This document shows, in pieces, positions 6,870 through 13,976 of a DNA stretch of 27,287 nt. The notes below the pieces were generated by a model, which saw only the letters and a list, made by a program, of their open reading frames with translations, made no database searches and was not told where the DNA came from. The position numbers and the translations under genes were made by a program. The stretch is from the NCBI GenBank assembly GCA_049511335.1, contig JBEKYD010000071.1:1-27287 (forward strand), given 5' to 3'. Positions within the stretch are counted from its first letter, which is position 1. Each line of letters starts with the position of its first letter. This stretch comes from JBEKYD01 sp049511335. GTDB taxonomy: Bacteria; Acidobacteriota; Terriglobia; Bryobacterales; Bryobacteraceae.

Positions 6870-7319
6870 AGCTCCCGGAAATCTGAAATTGGTCTGCCGA
6901 AGCTGCCCGACCGCTTGCGCGAAGTCCGCCAGGCCGCGTTGCGCTGCCAGATCGAGAATGCCCAGCGTACCTGTCACTCGAAGGCCTTTTCCCTGAGCCG
7001 CGGTTACACCCTTGCGATCATCCATCAGCAGCAGGTCGGCATTGAGTAAGGCGGCCAATTGGATGGCCGCTCTCTCTCCCGCGTCGGTTCCTTTCAGCGA
7101 AGCGTCTTCGGCTTGGCTGAGCGGGGCTTCGCGCACCTGTGCCCAGTTCGGGAGATTGGCAATCCAATCCCGCACAAGAAGAGGAGCTTGGCCGGAGGCT
7201 AATTCAACTTGCACCGCGGCCGGGAGAACCACCTTTTCAAACAGGACCGGAAGGAGGTCGATGTGGCGGATCAAGATCAGATAGTTCAGCGGGCCGGTGT
7301 CCGCGATAACAAGCCGCAC
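6819..7319 (-). CDS. PIN-domain toxin (DUF3368 type)
   Basis: A 166-residue PIN-like ribonuclease of the DUF3368 type, expected to act as the toxin of a type II module. The acidic site is visible: D7 (IADTGPLNYL), E39 (QVELASG), E82 (GERAAIQLA) and D100/D101 (LLLMDDRKG). Start 7319 follows the UPF0175 antitoxin stop with a 4-base gap, so the two are co-transcribed. The target RNA cannot be deduced. Its 3' end runs over the truncated ParE fragment on the other strand. Confidence 0.88.
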   Translation of the reverse strand: MRLVIADTGPLNYLILIRHIDLLPVLFEKVVLPAAVQVELASGQAPLLVRDWIANLPNWAQVREAPLSQAEDASLKGTDAGERAAIQLAALLNADLLLMDDRKGVTAAQGKGLRVTGTLGILDLAAQRGLADFAQAVGQLRQTNFRFPGALLDALLKKHKEEHGRT

Positions 7320-7323
7320 GCCT

Positions 7324-7590
7324 TCAGAACCCCAGGCTTTTCAGAGCCTCTCGTTCGCGCTCAAAATCTTCCATGGTATAGTCCTCATAGACATTGTGAG
7401 CCTTCAGGAAGCCGTCAATCTCGTAACCTGTTTCAAAGCCAAGCAAACGCCGCAAATCCGGCTTATTGAGATGGCCCAGCCTGTATTCCTCTGCCAGCAG
7501 GGCCTCCAGGGCGCGGCGGGATAGATCGTCATTCACGCCGTCGCCAAGCCGTTGGGCGATGTCGTCGGGAATGTGGACGGTGAGCTGCAT
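7324..7590 (-). CDS. UPF0175 family antitoxin
   Basis: An 88-residue protein of the UPF0175 family: N-terminal strand LTVHIPDDIAQRL, central helices RRALEALLAEEYRLGHLNKPDLRRLLGF (a helix-turn-helix-like stretch) and an acidic tail YEDYTMEDFERERE. UPF0175 proteins are regularly found just upstream of DUF3368 PIN proteins, as here, and are regarded as the antitoxin and probable transcriptional repressor of the pair. Start ATG at 7590. Confidence 0.87.
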   Translation of the reverse strand: MQLTVHIPDDIAQRLGDGVNDDLSRRALEALLAEEYRLGHLNKPDLRRLLGFETGYEIDGFLKAHNVYEDYTMEDFEREREALKSLGF

Positions 7591-7767
7591 GCTCCCTACC
7601 TTACCCCGCGCCCGATTCCGGCGTCAACCGTTTCGAGCAAGATGCCAAGATCGGAAGCGACTGCAACAGCCGGGCTCGGGACCGAAGCAGGGACCGTCGC
7701 GAACTGGCGACCTGACGGGACATGCTCTAACGCCGCGTGCACGGCAGACCAACAGACGGAAACGCGA

Positions 7768-7789
7768 CAGGCCAGGAGGCCTGCCCCAC
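7768..7789 (-). repeat. GTGG-headed hairpin repeat (family A-like)
   Basis: On the minus strand: GTGGGG followed by CAGGCC-TCCT-GGCCTG, a 6-bp stem. The GTGG head and adjoining hairpin resemble the other copies although the stem is unrelated in part. It touches the stop codon of the broken aldo/keto reductase. Confidence 0.5.
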
Positions 7790-8410
7790 CTACGCCAGCA
7801 CCCGCTCGCGCATACCGCCATAGATAAGCGCGCGGACCATGTCGCGGCGGAAGAAGTCGTGCGGAAAGCCGAGCTCGATCGCGCTGGCTTCATCGAGCCG
7901 CGCCACTTGCTCGCGAGTGAGCTCGACCTCCAGGCTCGCCAGGTTGTCCTCGAACTGCGCCAGCTTGCGCGCGCCGATGATCGGGATTACGGGAATATCG
8001 CGATAGCGCAACCAAGCCAAGGCTATCCGAGCCGGAGAGCGGCCAATTTCCTCGCTGACCTTTCGCAGCGCTTTCACGATGCGCTGTTGGCGCTCCTGCG
8101 ATGGGAGAAACGACTGCATCGCTTCATTGTTATAGCGGGCCTCGGCCGGTTTGCCGTCCGCCCGCGAGGGGCGATCACGCCAGCACACCCAGTTCGAACG
8201 CCTTCGCCATCGGGATCAGCTCGCGCTCCACAGTGCGCTCAGCCAGCGAATATTCGATCTGCAAGCCCGCAAACCGCGACCAGCCGCGCAGCTCCGCCAG
8301 CGTATTGGCCTGCGCCACCCACCAGGCGGGAGCGTCCGATACGCCGATGTAGAGCACCTTCCCCAGGCGGAGATGCGCAGACCGCTATGGCCCAGTAACC
8401 GATAATTCAT
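7790..8410 (-). pseudogene. Aldo/keto reductase, broken (deletions, nonsense codon, frameshift)
   Basis: Pieces of one aldo/keto reductase lie in order on the minus strand. The start is MNYRLLGHSGLRIS at 8410, the usual N-terminus. It jumps directly to GKVLYIGVSDAPAWW... EYSLAERTVERELIPMAKAFELGVLA, so about 110 residues including the catalytic Asp/Tyr/Lys region are missing. The expected Trp of LAWSPLAGG is a TGA stop (8175-8177); SPLAGG follows in the same frame, then the frame shifts to GKPAEARYNNEAMQSF... and runs to the end at 7790. A complete member is about 330-350 residues; only about 200 remain. The gene is non-functional. Confidence 0.88.
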
Positions 8411-8497
8411 GACAGCTCCTGTTATTTGTGGCGTTGGACGACGGCTATTTAGATGAGCTCGGCACGCCGAAGTTTCGGCCGGTGAGGTCAAAGCCGG

Positions 8498-9283
8498 CTA
8501 TGAATTGGCGAACCAGCGTTTCCAGCCGGCGGGTTTGCCTGGGGCCAGTTTCAGCGCGCGGAAGAACGGCTCGGCCTCGGCCTCGGAAAGCGGCTCGATG
8601 CCGCGGATCAGCTTCACCACCTCCACCAGGCGGCAGAAATGATCGATGCAGTGCCAGCAGCCGCCGGTGTGGCGCGCCAGCTCTTCGCGTCCTGCCCACG
8701 TCGTCCGGCCGTCGATAATGTCGAGGAACTTCTTGGGCGAAAGGCAATCGGCGGTTCCCGCGGCGGCTTCCTGGCCCAGAGCGCGGCCATTTTCGGCCAG
8801 CAGGCTGGGACGCCACGCATCCGTCTTGCCGCGCAGCAACTCGGCGGCGCGGGCACGGATGGCCGAGACCGTCTTCGGCGCCATGCGCAACATGGCGCCC
8901 GATTCTTCCGCGTCATAGCCGATCGTTTCCAGCCACGCAGCCTGCTTCTCGGTTAGCGTCAAAGGTTCAAGGGCTGCCGCTACCGCATCGAGAGTGACTG
9001 GAATTTCGGCGGCCGGCGCGGGAATGCGCTTGAGGATCTCCTGCCGCAGCCCGGCCACGAACACCCGCTCCGGCGCCGGGTCGAGGGACGCAAACAATGG
9101 GGAATCGGGCCGGGCAATGGCAGCGATCATCCCTGCTTCCGCGTCCGATTCCTTCCCGCCATAATGCCGCACGATTCTGCGCATCACCGGGACATATTGA
9201 ACGATCAGGAATCGCCACCCCTCCGGCCGATCGGCGCGGCAATCGCGCACCATCTCGTAGCACGTGTAAATCATTTTCCCCAT
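8498..9283 (-). CDS. Sigma-factor-like protein with C-terminal anti-sigma-type zinc motif
   Basis: A 261-residue protein that I cannot assign to a named family. The N-terminal part (MIYTCYEMVRDCRADRPEGWRFLIVQYVPVMRRIVRHYG) resembles the region 2 opening of ECF sigma factors. Residues 105-152 (LEPLTLTEKQAAWLETIGYDAEESGAMLRMAPKTVSAIRARAAELL) look like a region 4 helix-turn-helix. The C-terminal part (180-222) has C180, then H205-x3-C209-x2-C212, the Hx3Cx2C zinc pattern of anti-sigma (zf-HC2) domains, in the expected setting of LDIIDGRTTWAGREELARHTGGC. Alternative start: Met 4. It is flanked by a large inverted repeat and has no membrane segment. It may be a self-controlled regulator; this is inference. 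Confidence 0.6.
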   Translation of the reverse strand: MGKMIYTCYEMVRDCRADRPEGWRFLIVQYVPVMRRIVRHYGGKESDAEAGMIAAIARPDSPLFASLDPAPERVFVAGLRQEILKRIPAPAAEIPVTLDAVAAALEPLTLTEKQAAWLETIGYDAEESGAMLRMAPKTVSAIRARAAELLRGKTDAWRPSLLAENGRALGQEAAAGTADCLSPKKFLDIIDGRTTWAGREELARHTGGCWHCIDHFCRLVEVVKLIRGIEPLSEAEAEPFFRALKLAPGKPAGWKRWFANS

Positions 9284-9290
9284 TATCCCA

Positions 9291-9446
9291 GTGCCAACCG
9301 ATCTGGGGATTTTCCAGTTTTCGGCGCGTCAACCGCTCCCTAACGGTCGCGGCTCGGTTGCGGGCCCGCGTATTTGCAGCCACTAACCGAGCCGCGACCG
9401 TTAGGGAGCGGTTGACGGGAACGGATTTCACCAGATCGGTTAAGCA
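9291..9446. repeat. MITE-like nested inverted repeat (family C, copy 1)
   Basis: The core is a perfect 32-base inverted repeat: 9328-9359 and 9385-9416, containing AACCGCTCCCTAACGG and its complement, with a 25-base spacer. Outside it, AACCGATCTGG (9296-9306) is matched by CCAGATCGGTT (9431-9441), and the flanks between the arms also resemble each other, so the whole ~155-base element is one long imperfect palindrome. A second copy lies at 17689-17810. It fills the promoter region between two divergent genes. No coding capacity. Confidence 0.85.
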
Positions 9447-9484
9447 CTGTCCCCCACTTTCACCACCGGCGCCCAGCCACCAGC

Positions 9485-9490
9485 TATACT
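9485..9490 (+). promoter_or_regulatory. -10-like box TATACT of the nitroreductase gene
   Basis: TATACT lies 16 bases before the ATG at 9507, just after the end of the family C repeat. GGAG at 9497-9500 would be the ribosome site, so the leader would be only about ten bases. Confidence 0.45.
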
Positions 9491-9506
9491 GCTCATGGAG
9501 AATCGG

Positions 9507-10148
9507 ATGTCTAAGTCTCTTATTGCTCTCTTGCTCGCGCCGCTGGGATTGATCCCCGGCCAGGAACTCAAGCCGGTTGCGCTGCCAACCCCTCAAACCA
9601 GCGGCGGAAAGCCGCTGATGCAGGTGCTCAAAGAGCGGAAGTCGGTCCGCGATTTCGCGCCGGAGCAGATCTCGAAGCAGATGCTTTCGAACCTTCTGTG
9701 GGCTGCCTGGGGCATCAACCGCGAAGACGGGCGCCGCACCGCGCCCTCCGCATCGAACCGTCAGGAAATCGACGTATACGTGATCATGGCCGACGGAACT
9801 TACATCTACGACGCCAAAGCCAACGCCCTGAAAGTCGTCGTGCAGACCGATCTGCGCAAGTTGGCCGGCACCCAGCCATACGTCGCCGAGGCCCCGGTGA
9901 ACCTGATTTACATCGCCGATACCGCGAAGTTAGGCGGCGACGACAACTCAAAGCTGGCTACGTCGAACGCCAACTCCGGATTCATCGCGCAAAACGTGTA
10001 CCTGTTCTGCGCTTCCGAAGGCCTGGGCACGGTGGTGCGGGCATCGGTGAATCGCGCTGACCTCGGCAAGGCAATCAACCTCCGCCCGGAGCAGCGTATC
10101 ATCCTCGCTCAAAGCGTGGGCTATCCCAAGAAATCCGCCGGCGACTGA
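9507..10148 (+). CDS. Exported nitroreductase-family protein
   Basis: A 213-residue flavin-dependent nitroreductase-like protein with a signal peptide-like start (MSKSLIALLLAPLGLIPG). The FMN-binding opening LKERKSVRDF (41-50), the NLLWAAWGINR segment, the PSASNRQEIDVYVI segment and the C-terminal GLGTVVRASVNRADL and IILAQSVGYP are typical of the SagB/nitroreductase group. The start at 9507 was chosen over 9495 because GGAG sits 6 bases in front of it. An exported FMN protein would need folding before export or flavin outside the cell, which is unusual. The substrate is unknown. It stands alone between two inverted-repeat elements. Confidence 0.85.
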   Translation: MSKSLIALLLAPLGLIPGQELKPVALPTPQTSGGKPLMQVLKERKSVRDFAPEQISKQMLSNLLWAAWGINREDGRRTAPSASNRQEIDVYVIMADGTYIYDAKANALKVVVQTDLRKLAGTQPYVAEAPVNLIYIADTAKLGGDDNSKLATSNANSGFIAQNVYLFCASEGLGTVVRASVNRADLGKAINLRPEQRIILAQSVGYPKKSAGD

Positions 10149-10180
10149 CGCAGGTCAGTTGAGCCACCTGACGGGCACAT

Positions 10181-10293
10181 GTGGCGCGCGCACTCTTGCG
10201 TGCCGCGTCGGCACTCTTGCCGACGCCCGTTGCCACAGGGCGCAGAGGCGTCGAGTAGAGACTCGACGCGGCACGCAAGAGTGCGCGCGCCAC
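10181..10293. repeat. Large cruciform-type inverted repeat (family D)
   Basis: Perfect 30-base arms at 10181-10210 and 10264-10293 (beginning GTGGCGCGCGCACTC). Inside are two further hairpins: GTCGGCA-CTCT-TGCCGAC (10207-10224) and GTCGAGT-AGAG-ACTCGAC (10250-10267). The element begins with GTGG on both strands, like families A and B. A shortened relative may be at 19081-19104. Confidence 0.85.
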
Positions 10294-10335
10294 GGCGCCA
10301 CTCCCCACCCTGCACTCCACTCGATTGCCATTCGC

Positions 10336-10341
10336 TACAAT
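10336..10341 (+). promoter_or_regulatory. -10-like box TACAAT close to the alcohol dehydrogenase start
   Basis: TACAAT lies 10 bases before the ATG at 10352, and there is no Shine-Dalgarno sequence between them. If used, the transcript would start within a few bases of the ATG (leaderless or nearly so). Confidence 0.4.
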
Positions 10342-10351
10342 TCGAGTTGCC

Positions 10352-11335
10352 ATGCGACAGATCGTATTGGAATCGCCACGGCAATTCGTGGGACACGTTG
10401 TGCCGCCGGTGGTCGGGCAGCCCGGCGAGGCGCTGGTGAGACCTCACCGTGTCGCCATCTGCGGCAGCGATTGGCACGCGTATGAAGGAGCTCAGGCCAA
10501 TTACACCTATCCGCGCATCATCGGTCATGAGTTGAGCTGCGAGGTGCTGGAGGCGCCCGACAACAGCCGCGGCATCCGGCCGGGCGACCGTTGCGCCGTC
10601 GAGCCTCATCTCACCTGCGGCGTTTGCCGGCCTTGCCGCCTGAATCGCCCTAACTGCTGCGAGAGCATGAAGGTGTTGGGCGTGCACGTGGATGGCGGCA
10701 TGCGGGGCTTGATGAACGTGCCGGTGGAGCGGTTGTACAAGTCCGAACGGCTTTCGTACGATCAACTGGCGCTGGTGGAATTTCTCACCATCGGCGCGCA
10801 TGCGGTGGCGAGAAGCGGCCTGACCGCGGGCGAAGACGCGCTGATCGTGGGTGCGGGACCGATCGGCCTTTCGGTGCTCCAGTTTGCGCTCACCGCGGGA
10901 GCCTCCGCCCGGATTATCGAGAAGGTCGAGTTCCGCCGCCAATTTGCCAGCCGCTTTGGCGTGGAAGTGCTCTCGAAGTACGACGGCCGCCCCGCCCTGG
11001 TGGTGTTCGATTGCACCGGCGATGAGCAGGCCATCACGGACAGCTTCAACCTGGTCAGTCCGGCTGGGCGCCTGATCCTGGTTGGCCAGTTCCTGGGTTT
11101 CATTCCGTTCGACCATACACCGTTCATCAGGCGGGAGCTCGACATTCGCGCGAGCCGCAACAGTCACCACCAGTTCCCGCGCGTGATCGGCATGATCGAA
11201 CGCGGCGAGATCGATCTCGACCCGTGGATCACCTGCCGCATGCCCCTGGCCGAGGTGCCCGACGTCTTCGCCGGCCTTGCCAGCCATAAGAACTACATCA
11301 AGGCCGTGTTTGAGGTTCAAGACTCGGATGTGTGA
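10352..11335 (+). CDS. Zinc-dependent alcohol dehydrogenase (L-galactonate dehydrogenase-like)
   Basis: A 327-residue medium-chain dehydrogenase. The catalytic zinc ligands are C37 (ICGSD), H59-E60 (IIGHE) and E143 (LVEFLTIGAH). Four cysteines for the structural zinc lie at C89, C92, C95 and C103 (CGVCRPCRLNRPNCC). The NAD(P) loop is VGAGPIG (166-172). The segments YPRIIGHELSCEV, NCCESMKVLGVHVDGGM and LTIGAHAVARSGL resemble E. coli L-galactonate oxidoreductase (LgoD/YjjN) and related polyol/sugar-acid enzymes, but the protein is somewhat shorter in the NAD domain, so the substrate is uncertain. ATG at 10352 gives the family N-terminus. No sugar-acid genes are adjacent. Confidence 0.88.
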   Translation: MRQIVLESPRQFVGHVVPPVVGQPGEALVRPHRVAICGSDWHAYEGAQANYTYPRIIGHELSCEVLEAPDNSRGIRPGDRCAVEPHLTCGVCRPCRLNRPNCCESMKVLGVHVDGGMRGLMNVPVERLYKSERLSYDQLALVEFLTIGAHAVARSGLTAGEDALIVGAGPIGLSVLQFALTAGASARIIEKVEFRRQFASRFGVEVLSKYDGRPALVVFDCTGDEQAITDSFNLVSPAGRLILVGQFLGFIPFDHTPFIRRELDIRASRNSHHQFPRVIGMIERGEIDLDPWITCRMPLAEVPDVFAGLASHKNYIKAVFEVQDSDV

Positions 11336-11338
11336 ACC

Positions 11339-11627
11339 TTTCACCGGCTAAAGCCGGCGCTACCAATTTCCGCCGCGCATCCTCCGCTTGCGGAAATGCG
11401 AAGTTCGGGTTTAGCGCCAGGGCGCGCCGAAGCATATCCTCGCCCTCTTTTGCCCTTCCGCCGGCTATCGCGATCACCGCAAGCATGCGGTTGCCCTTTT
11501 CGCCGTTGGCCATACCTAATTTGTCGATGGCGTCGAGCAGCTCTCTTTGTTTGGCCGCCTCATGCGGTTGCCCGAGTTTGGTGTAGAGAGTTTCGAGCGC
11601 GGCGGCATAGTCGGGAAGCGGAATCAC
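11339..11627 (-). pseudogene. C-terminal remnant of a TPR-containing protein
   Basis: The frame reads IPLPDYAAALETLYTKLGQPHEAAKQRELLDAIDKLG, then GNRMLAVIAIAGGRAKEGEDMLRRALALNPNFAF, i.e. tetratricopeptide-like helices from the end of a larger protein. It begins with a GTGA overlap with the DUF4331 remnant and runs into a GTAG-headed hairpin repeat and the end of the converging dehydrogenase gene. There is no proper start or domain context, so I regard it as a fragment. Confidence 0.6.
11343..11363 (-). repeat. GTAG-headed hairpin repeat
   Basis: On the minus strand GTAG-CG-CCGGCT-TT-AGCCGG-T: a 6-bp stem behind a GTAG head, the form of classical REP units. It lies 7 bases after the dehydrogenase stop, between converging reading frames, and could terminate either. 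Confidence 0.55.
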
Positions 11628-12104
11628 GGCTTGGGCTTTCTGGTGTTCACGTTGAAGCCCGCCAAGGTGTTGGGCGCATAATTGTGAGTGTCGTCAGCGT
11701 CCACGGCCGCGCTCAGCACGCCACCGCCGGCCGCTGTCCGGAAGTTCGAAAGCCGCTCCGAGGTCCACAAAGAAGGGGTCGGCCACCGTGCCGGCAAAGA
11801 CCCGGATGCCGTTGAGCAGCGTATAGACGCCCTGTTGCATCGGTTGGGGGTAGTTCGGCATGGTGCGCGGGCCCACGTTGGTGGGAACGGCGTAGAGCGT
11901 CTGGCCATTGTTCAACTCTTCGCGAGAGGTCGGAGTCACCATGGTTACTTCGTAGGTCTGGGTCAGGTTCAAGCCCGCCGAGCCGGGGCCGGTCAGCGAT
12001 GTGATTTGCGGAATTCCGAGCAGGCCGCCCACATAGCCGGTGAAGACGCTGGGGTTGGTGTACGTATGGGTCGCGCCGCTGCAGGCGGACCAACAGATCG
12101 CCAT
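11624..12104 (-). pseudogene. DUF4331 family protein, frameshifted C-terminal remnant
   Basis: The minus strand reads ATHTYTNPSVFTGYVGGLLG, then AGLNLTQTYEVTMV, NNGQTLYAVPTNVGPRTMPNY, GIRVFAGTVADPFFVDLGAAFE, the conserved C-terminal half of DUF4331. Near 11745 a small deletion shifts the frame; the other frame continues with LSNFRTAAGGGVLSAAVDADDTHNYAPNTLAGFNVNT, again DUF4331. It then ends abruptly with RKPKP and a TGA at 11624. The N-terminal half is missing. So this gene is dead. DUF4331 proteins are exported and of unknown function. Confidence 0.85.
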
Positions 12105-12335
12105 CGCCCTTCGCCAAAACTGCGAGGATCAACGGAAGCATTGAGTTGCCGGGTATTTCGGCCGCTCCAAGGATTATAGCCGCAGAAACCACTTTGTGGG
12201 TTCCCCTGAATTAGATACGACTTTTTGAGGACTGGCGGTTTGCTTGGGAACTCGGTTTCGCAATTACCCCATGTATGTGCAGCAAGCAGGGAGCGGTTGC
12301 CTGCGAAAATCGTTAGTGAATCACGAAGTGGCTCC

Positions 12336-12812
12336 TTAGAACTCCCCGATCGCGCAGACCCTGGCTTCGGTGACGCGGACCAGGTCGGCCGGCGCCAATA
12401 GAAGCTGGCAGCCGCGGCGTCCGGCGCTGACGGCGATTTGGTCCCATAGGTCGGCGGTCTCGTCCAGGAATACCGGGTACGGTTTGCGCGTGCCGATGGG
12501 CGATACGCCGCCGCGAATGTAGCCGGTCAGAACGAGCACCTCCTTCAACGGCACCAGATCGATGTTCTTGTTGCCGCTGGCTGCCGCCAGTGCTTTCAAG
12601 CCGAGTTCCGCGCTGGCCGGAATCACGGCCAGCACCACGCCGGAGCGGTCGCCGCGCGCCACCAGCGTCTTGAACACTTGTTCCGGTGGCAAACCGACAG
12701 CCGCGGCCACGTGCGGCGCGCTCAGATCGCTCTGGTCCACGGCGTATTCGAGCAGCTCGTATGCGATTCCCGCGCGGTCCAGAATTCGGGCGGCATTGGT
12801 TTTCGTCGGCAC
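12336..12812 (-). CDS. ybaK: YbaK/EbsC-family Cys-tRNA(Pro) deacylase
   Basis: A 158-residue aminoacyl-tRNA deacylase of the YbaK type, which hydrolyses mischarged Cys-tRNA(Pro). The expected catalytic Lys is in VFKTLV (K48), and the family signatures GYIRGGVSPIG and QIAVSAGRRGCQLLLAPADL are intact. The GTG start at 12812 gives the usual N-terminus PTKTNAARILDRAGIAYELLEY. It is followed on the same strand, at lower coordinates, only by a non-coding stretch and the DUF4331 remnant. The spacer to modC on its 5' side carries a family A repeat. Confidence 0.93.
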   Translation of the reverse strand: MPTKTNAARILDRAGIAYELLEYAVDQSDLSAPHVAAAVGLPPEQVFKTLVARGDRSGVVLAVIPASAELGLKALAAASGNKNIDLVPLKEVLVLTGYIRGGVSPIGTRKPYPVFLDETADLWDQIAVSAGRRGCQLLLAPADLVRVTEARVCAIGEF

Positions 12813-12862
12813 GGTTCCACTCTATTGTCATCCAGGTGGGGTATGCTTCAGCTTGCCCAGGG

Positions 12863-12902
12863 CAGGCGATGCAGGGCAGACCACGAGAAGCGATGGTCTG
12901 CC
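12863..12902 (-). repeat. GTGG-headed hairpin repeat (family A, copy 3)
   Basis: A perfect 9-bp stem GGCAGACCA (12875-12883) and TGGTCTGCC (12894-12902) around a 10-base loop whose minus-strand form TCGCTTCTCG resembles the other copies. The adjoining sequence CAGGCGATGCAG (12863-12874) recurs beside the hairpin at 17657-17672. It lies 6 bases beyond the modC stop. Confidence 0.8.
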
Positions 12903-12908
12903 ACAGGT

Positions 12909-13976
12909 TCAACGCTCCACCACGTGGATGGCAGTAGCCTTCACCGCGGCGTACACCATTTGGCCGGCCTCCAGGCCAAGCTCCGCCGCCGATTGCGTCG
13001 TGACCAGCGCCACCAGCGGAATGCCGCACTCCAGCTCCACGCGCGCCACCGGGCCTTCGCGGGCCACTGCCGTCACGCTGCCGCGCAGATGATTGCGGGT
13101 GCTTCCCGCCGACGCCTGGTGGCTGAGGGCGACATCCTCGGCGCGAATCAGTGCCAGCACGGCGCCGCTCTCGCCGCTTTCTCCGCGATCCACGCATTCC
13201 AGGTGCGCCTGGCCGGCTCGCAGTTGCACTAAACCGTTGGCGCGCGATTCCACCTCGGCCGGCAGCACGTTTTCGATTCCCACGGCAAGGGCTGTTTCGC
13301 CATCCGCCGGGCGCCGGAATACCTCTTCCACCGGACCGAGCTGGCGCAGGCGCCCATCCACCATCACCGCCATCGAATCGCCCAGCACCATGGCCTCGGT
13401 GCGGTCGTGCGTCACCACGATCGAGGGTACCGCCGCATCGAGCAGCATGCGCCTCAGCTCGTGGCGCAGCTTTACGCGCGAATTCAAGTCGAGCGCCGAA
13501 AGCGGTTCGTCGAGCAGCAACAGCTCGGGGCTGGCCGCCATGGCGCGCGCCAGCGCCAGCCGCTGCTGCTCGCCGCCGGAAAGCTGGCGCGGCAGGCGGC
13601 CGGCCAAATCCGCCAGCCCGAATTGGCGCAGCACGCCGTCCGAGGGTCGATTGCCGGCGCCGAATTTCACGTTCTGCGCCACGGTGAGGTGCGGGAATAA
13701 CGCGTAATCCTGAAACACGAAACCGGCGCGCCGCTGGCCCGGCTCGAGACACACCCCGGTCGCGGAATCGAACCAGGCGCGGCCGCGAAACACGATTTCG
13801 CCCGCGTCGGGCCGCTCCAGCCCTGCGAGCAATCGCAGCAGGGTGGTTTTGCCGGCGCCGGAGGGTCCGAACAACACCGTCACCGGCGCGCGGTCGAGCG
13901 GGATCGTGAAATCGGCTTCCACGCTGAAGCCTTGGGCCAGGCGTTTCCGGCACCGGCAGATCAGATCGCCGGCCAC
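12909..13976 (-). CDS. modC: Molybdate ABC transporter ATP-binding protein
   Basis: A 355-residue ABC ATPase energising molybdate (or tungstate) uptake. Walker A is GPSGAGKTT (37-45), the Q-loop is FVFQDYALFPHLT, the signature is LSGGEQQR (132-139) and Walker B is LLLLDEP (152-158), followed by a switch His in VVTHDR. The C-terminal part (about 285-355, IRAEDVALS... NHLRGSVTAV... ATAIHVVER) is the Mop/TOBE oxyanion-binding domain, which supports molybdate. The start is taken as GTG at 13976, overlapping modB by 16 bases, because the N-terminal strand LICRCRKRLAQGFSVEADFT is typical; the frame open further upstream overlaps modB and is a shadow. Confidence 0.92.
   Translation of the reverse strand: MAGDLICRCRKRLAQGFSVEADFTIPLDRAPVTVLFGPSGAGKTTLLRLLAGLERPDAGEIVFRGRAWFDSATGVCLEPGQRRAGFVFQDYALFPHLTVAQNVKFGAGNRPSDGVLRQFGLADLAGRLPRQLSGGEQQRLALARAMAASPELLLLDEPLSALDLNSRVKLRHELRRMLLDAAVPSIVVTHDRTEAMVLGDSMAVMVDGRLRQLGPVEEVFRRPADGETALAVGIENVLPAEVESRANGLVQLRAGQAHLECVDRGESGESGAVLALIRAEDVALSHQASAGSTRNHLRGSVTAVAREGPVARVELECGIPLVALVTTQSAAELGLEAGQMVYAAVKATAIHVVER

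Noticed and set aside
8175..8177. TGA read as tryptophan (recoding) in the aldo/keto reductase
   Set aside because: The same gene has large deletions and a frameshift, and other genes here use TGA as an ordinary stop, so it is simply a nonsense mutation.
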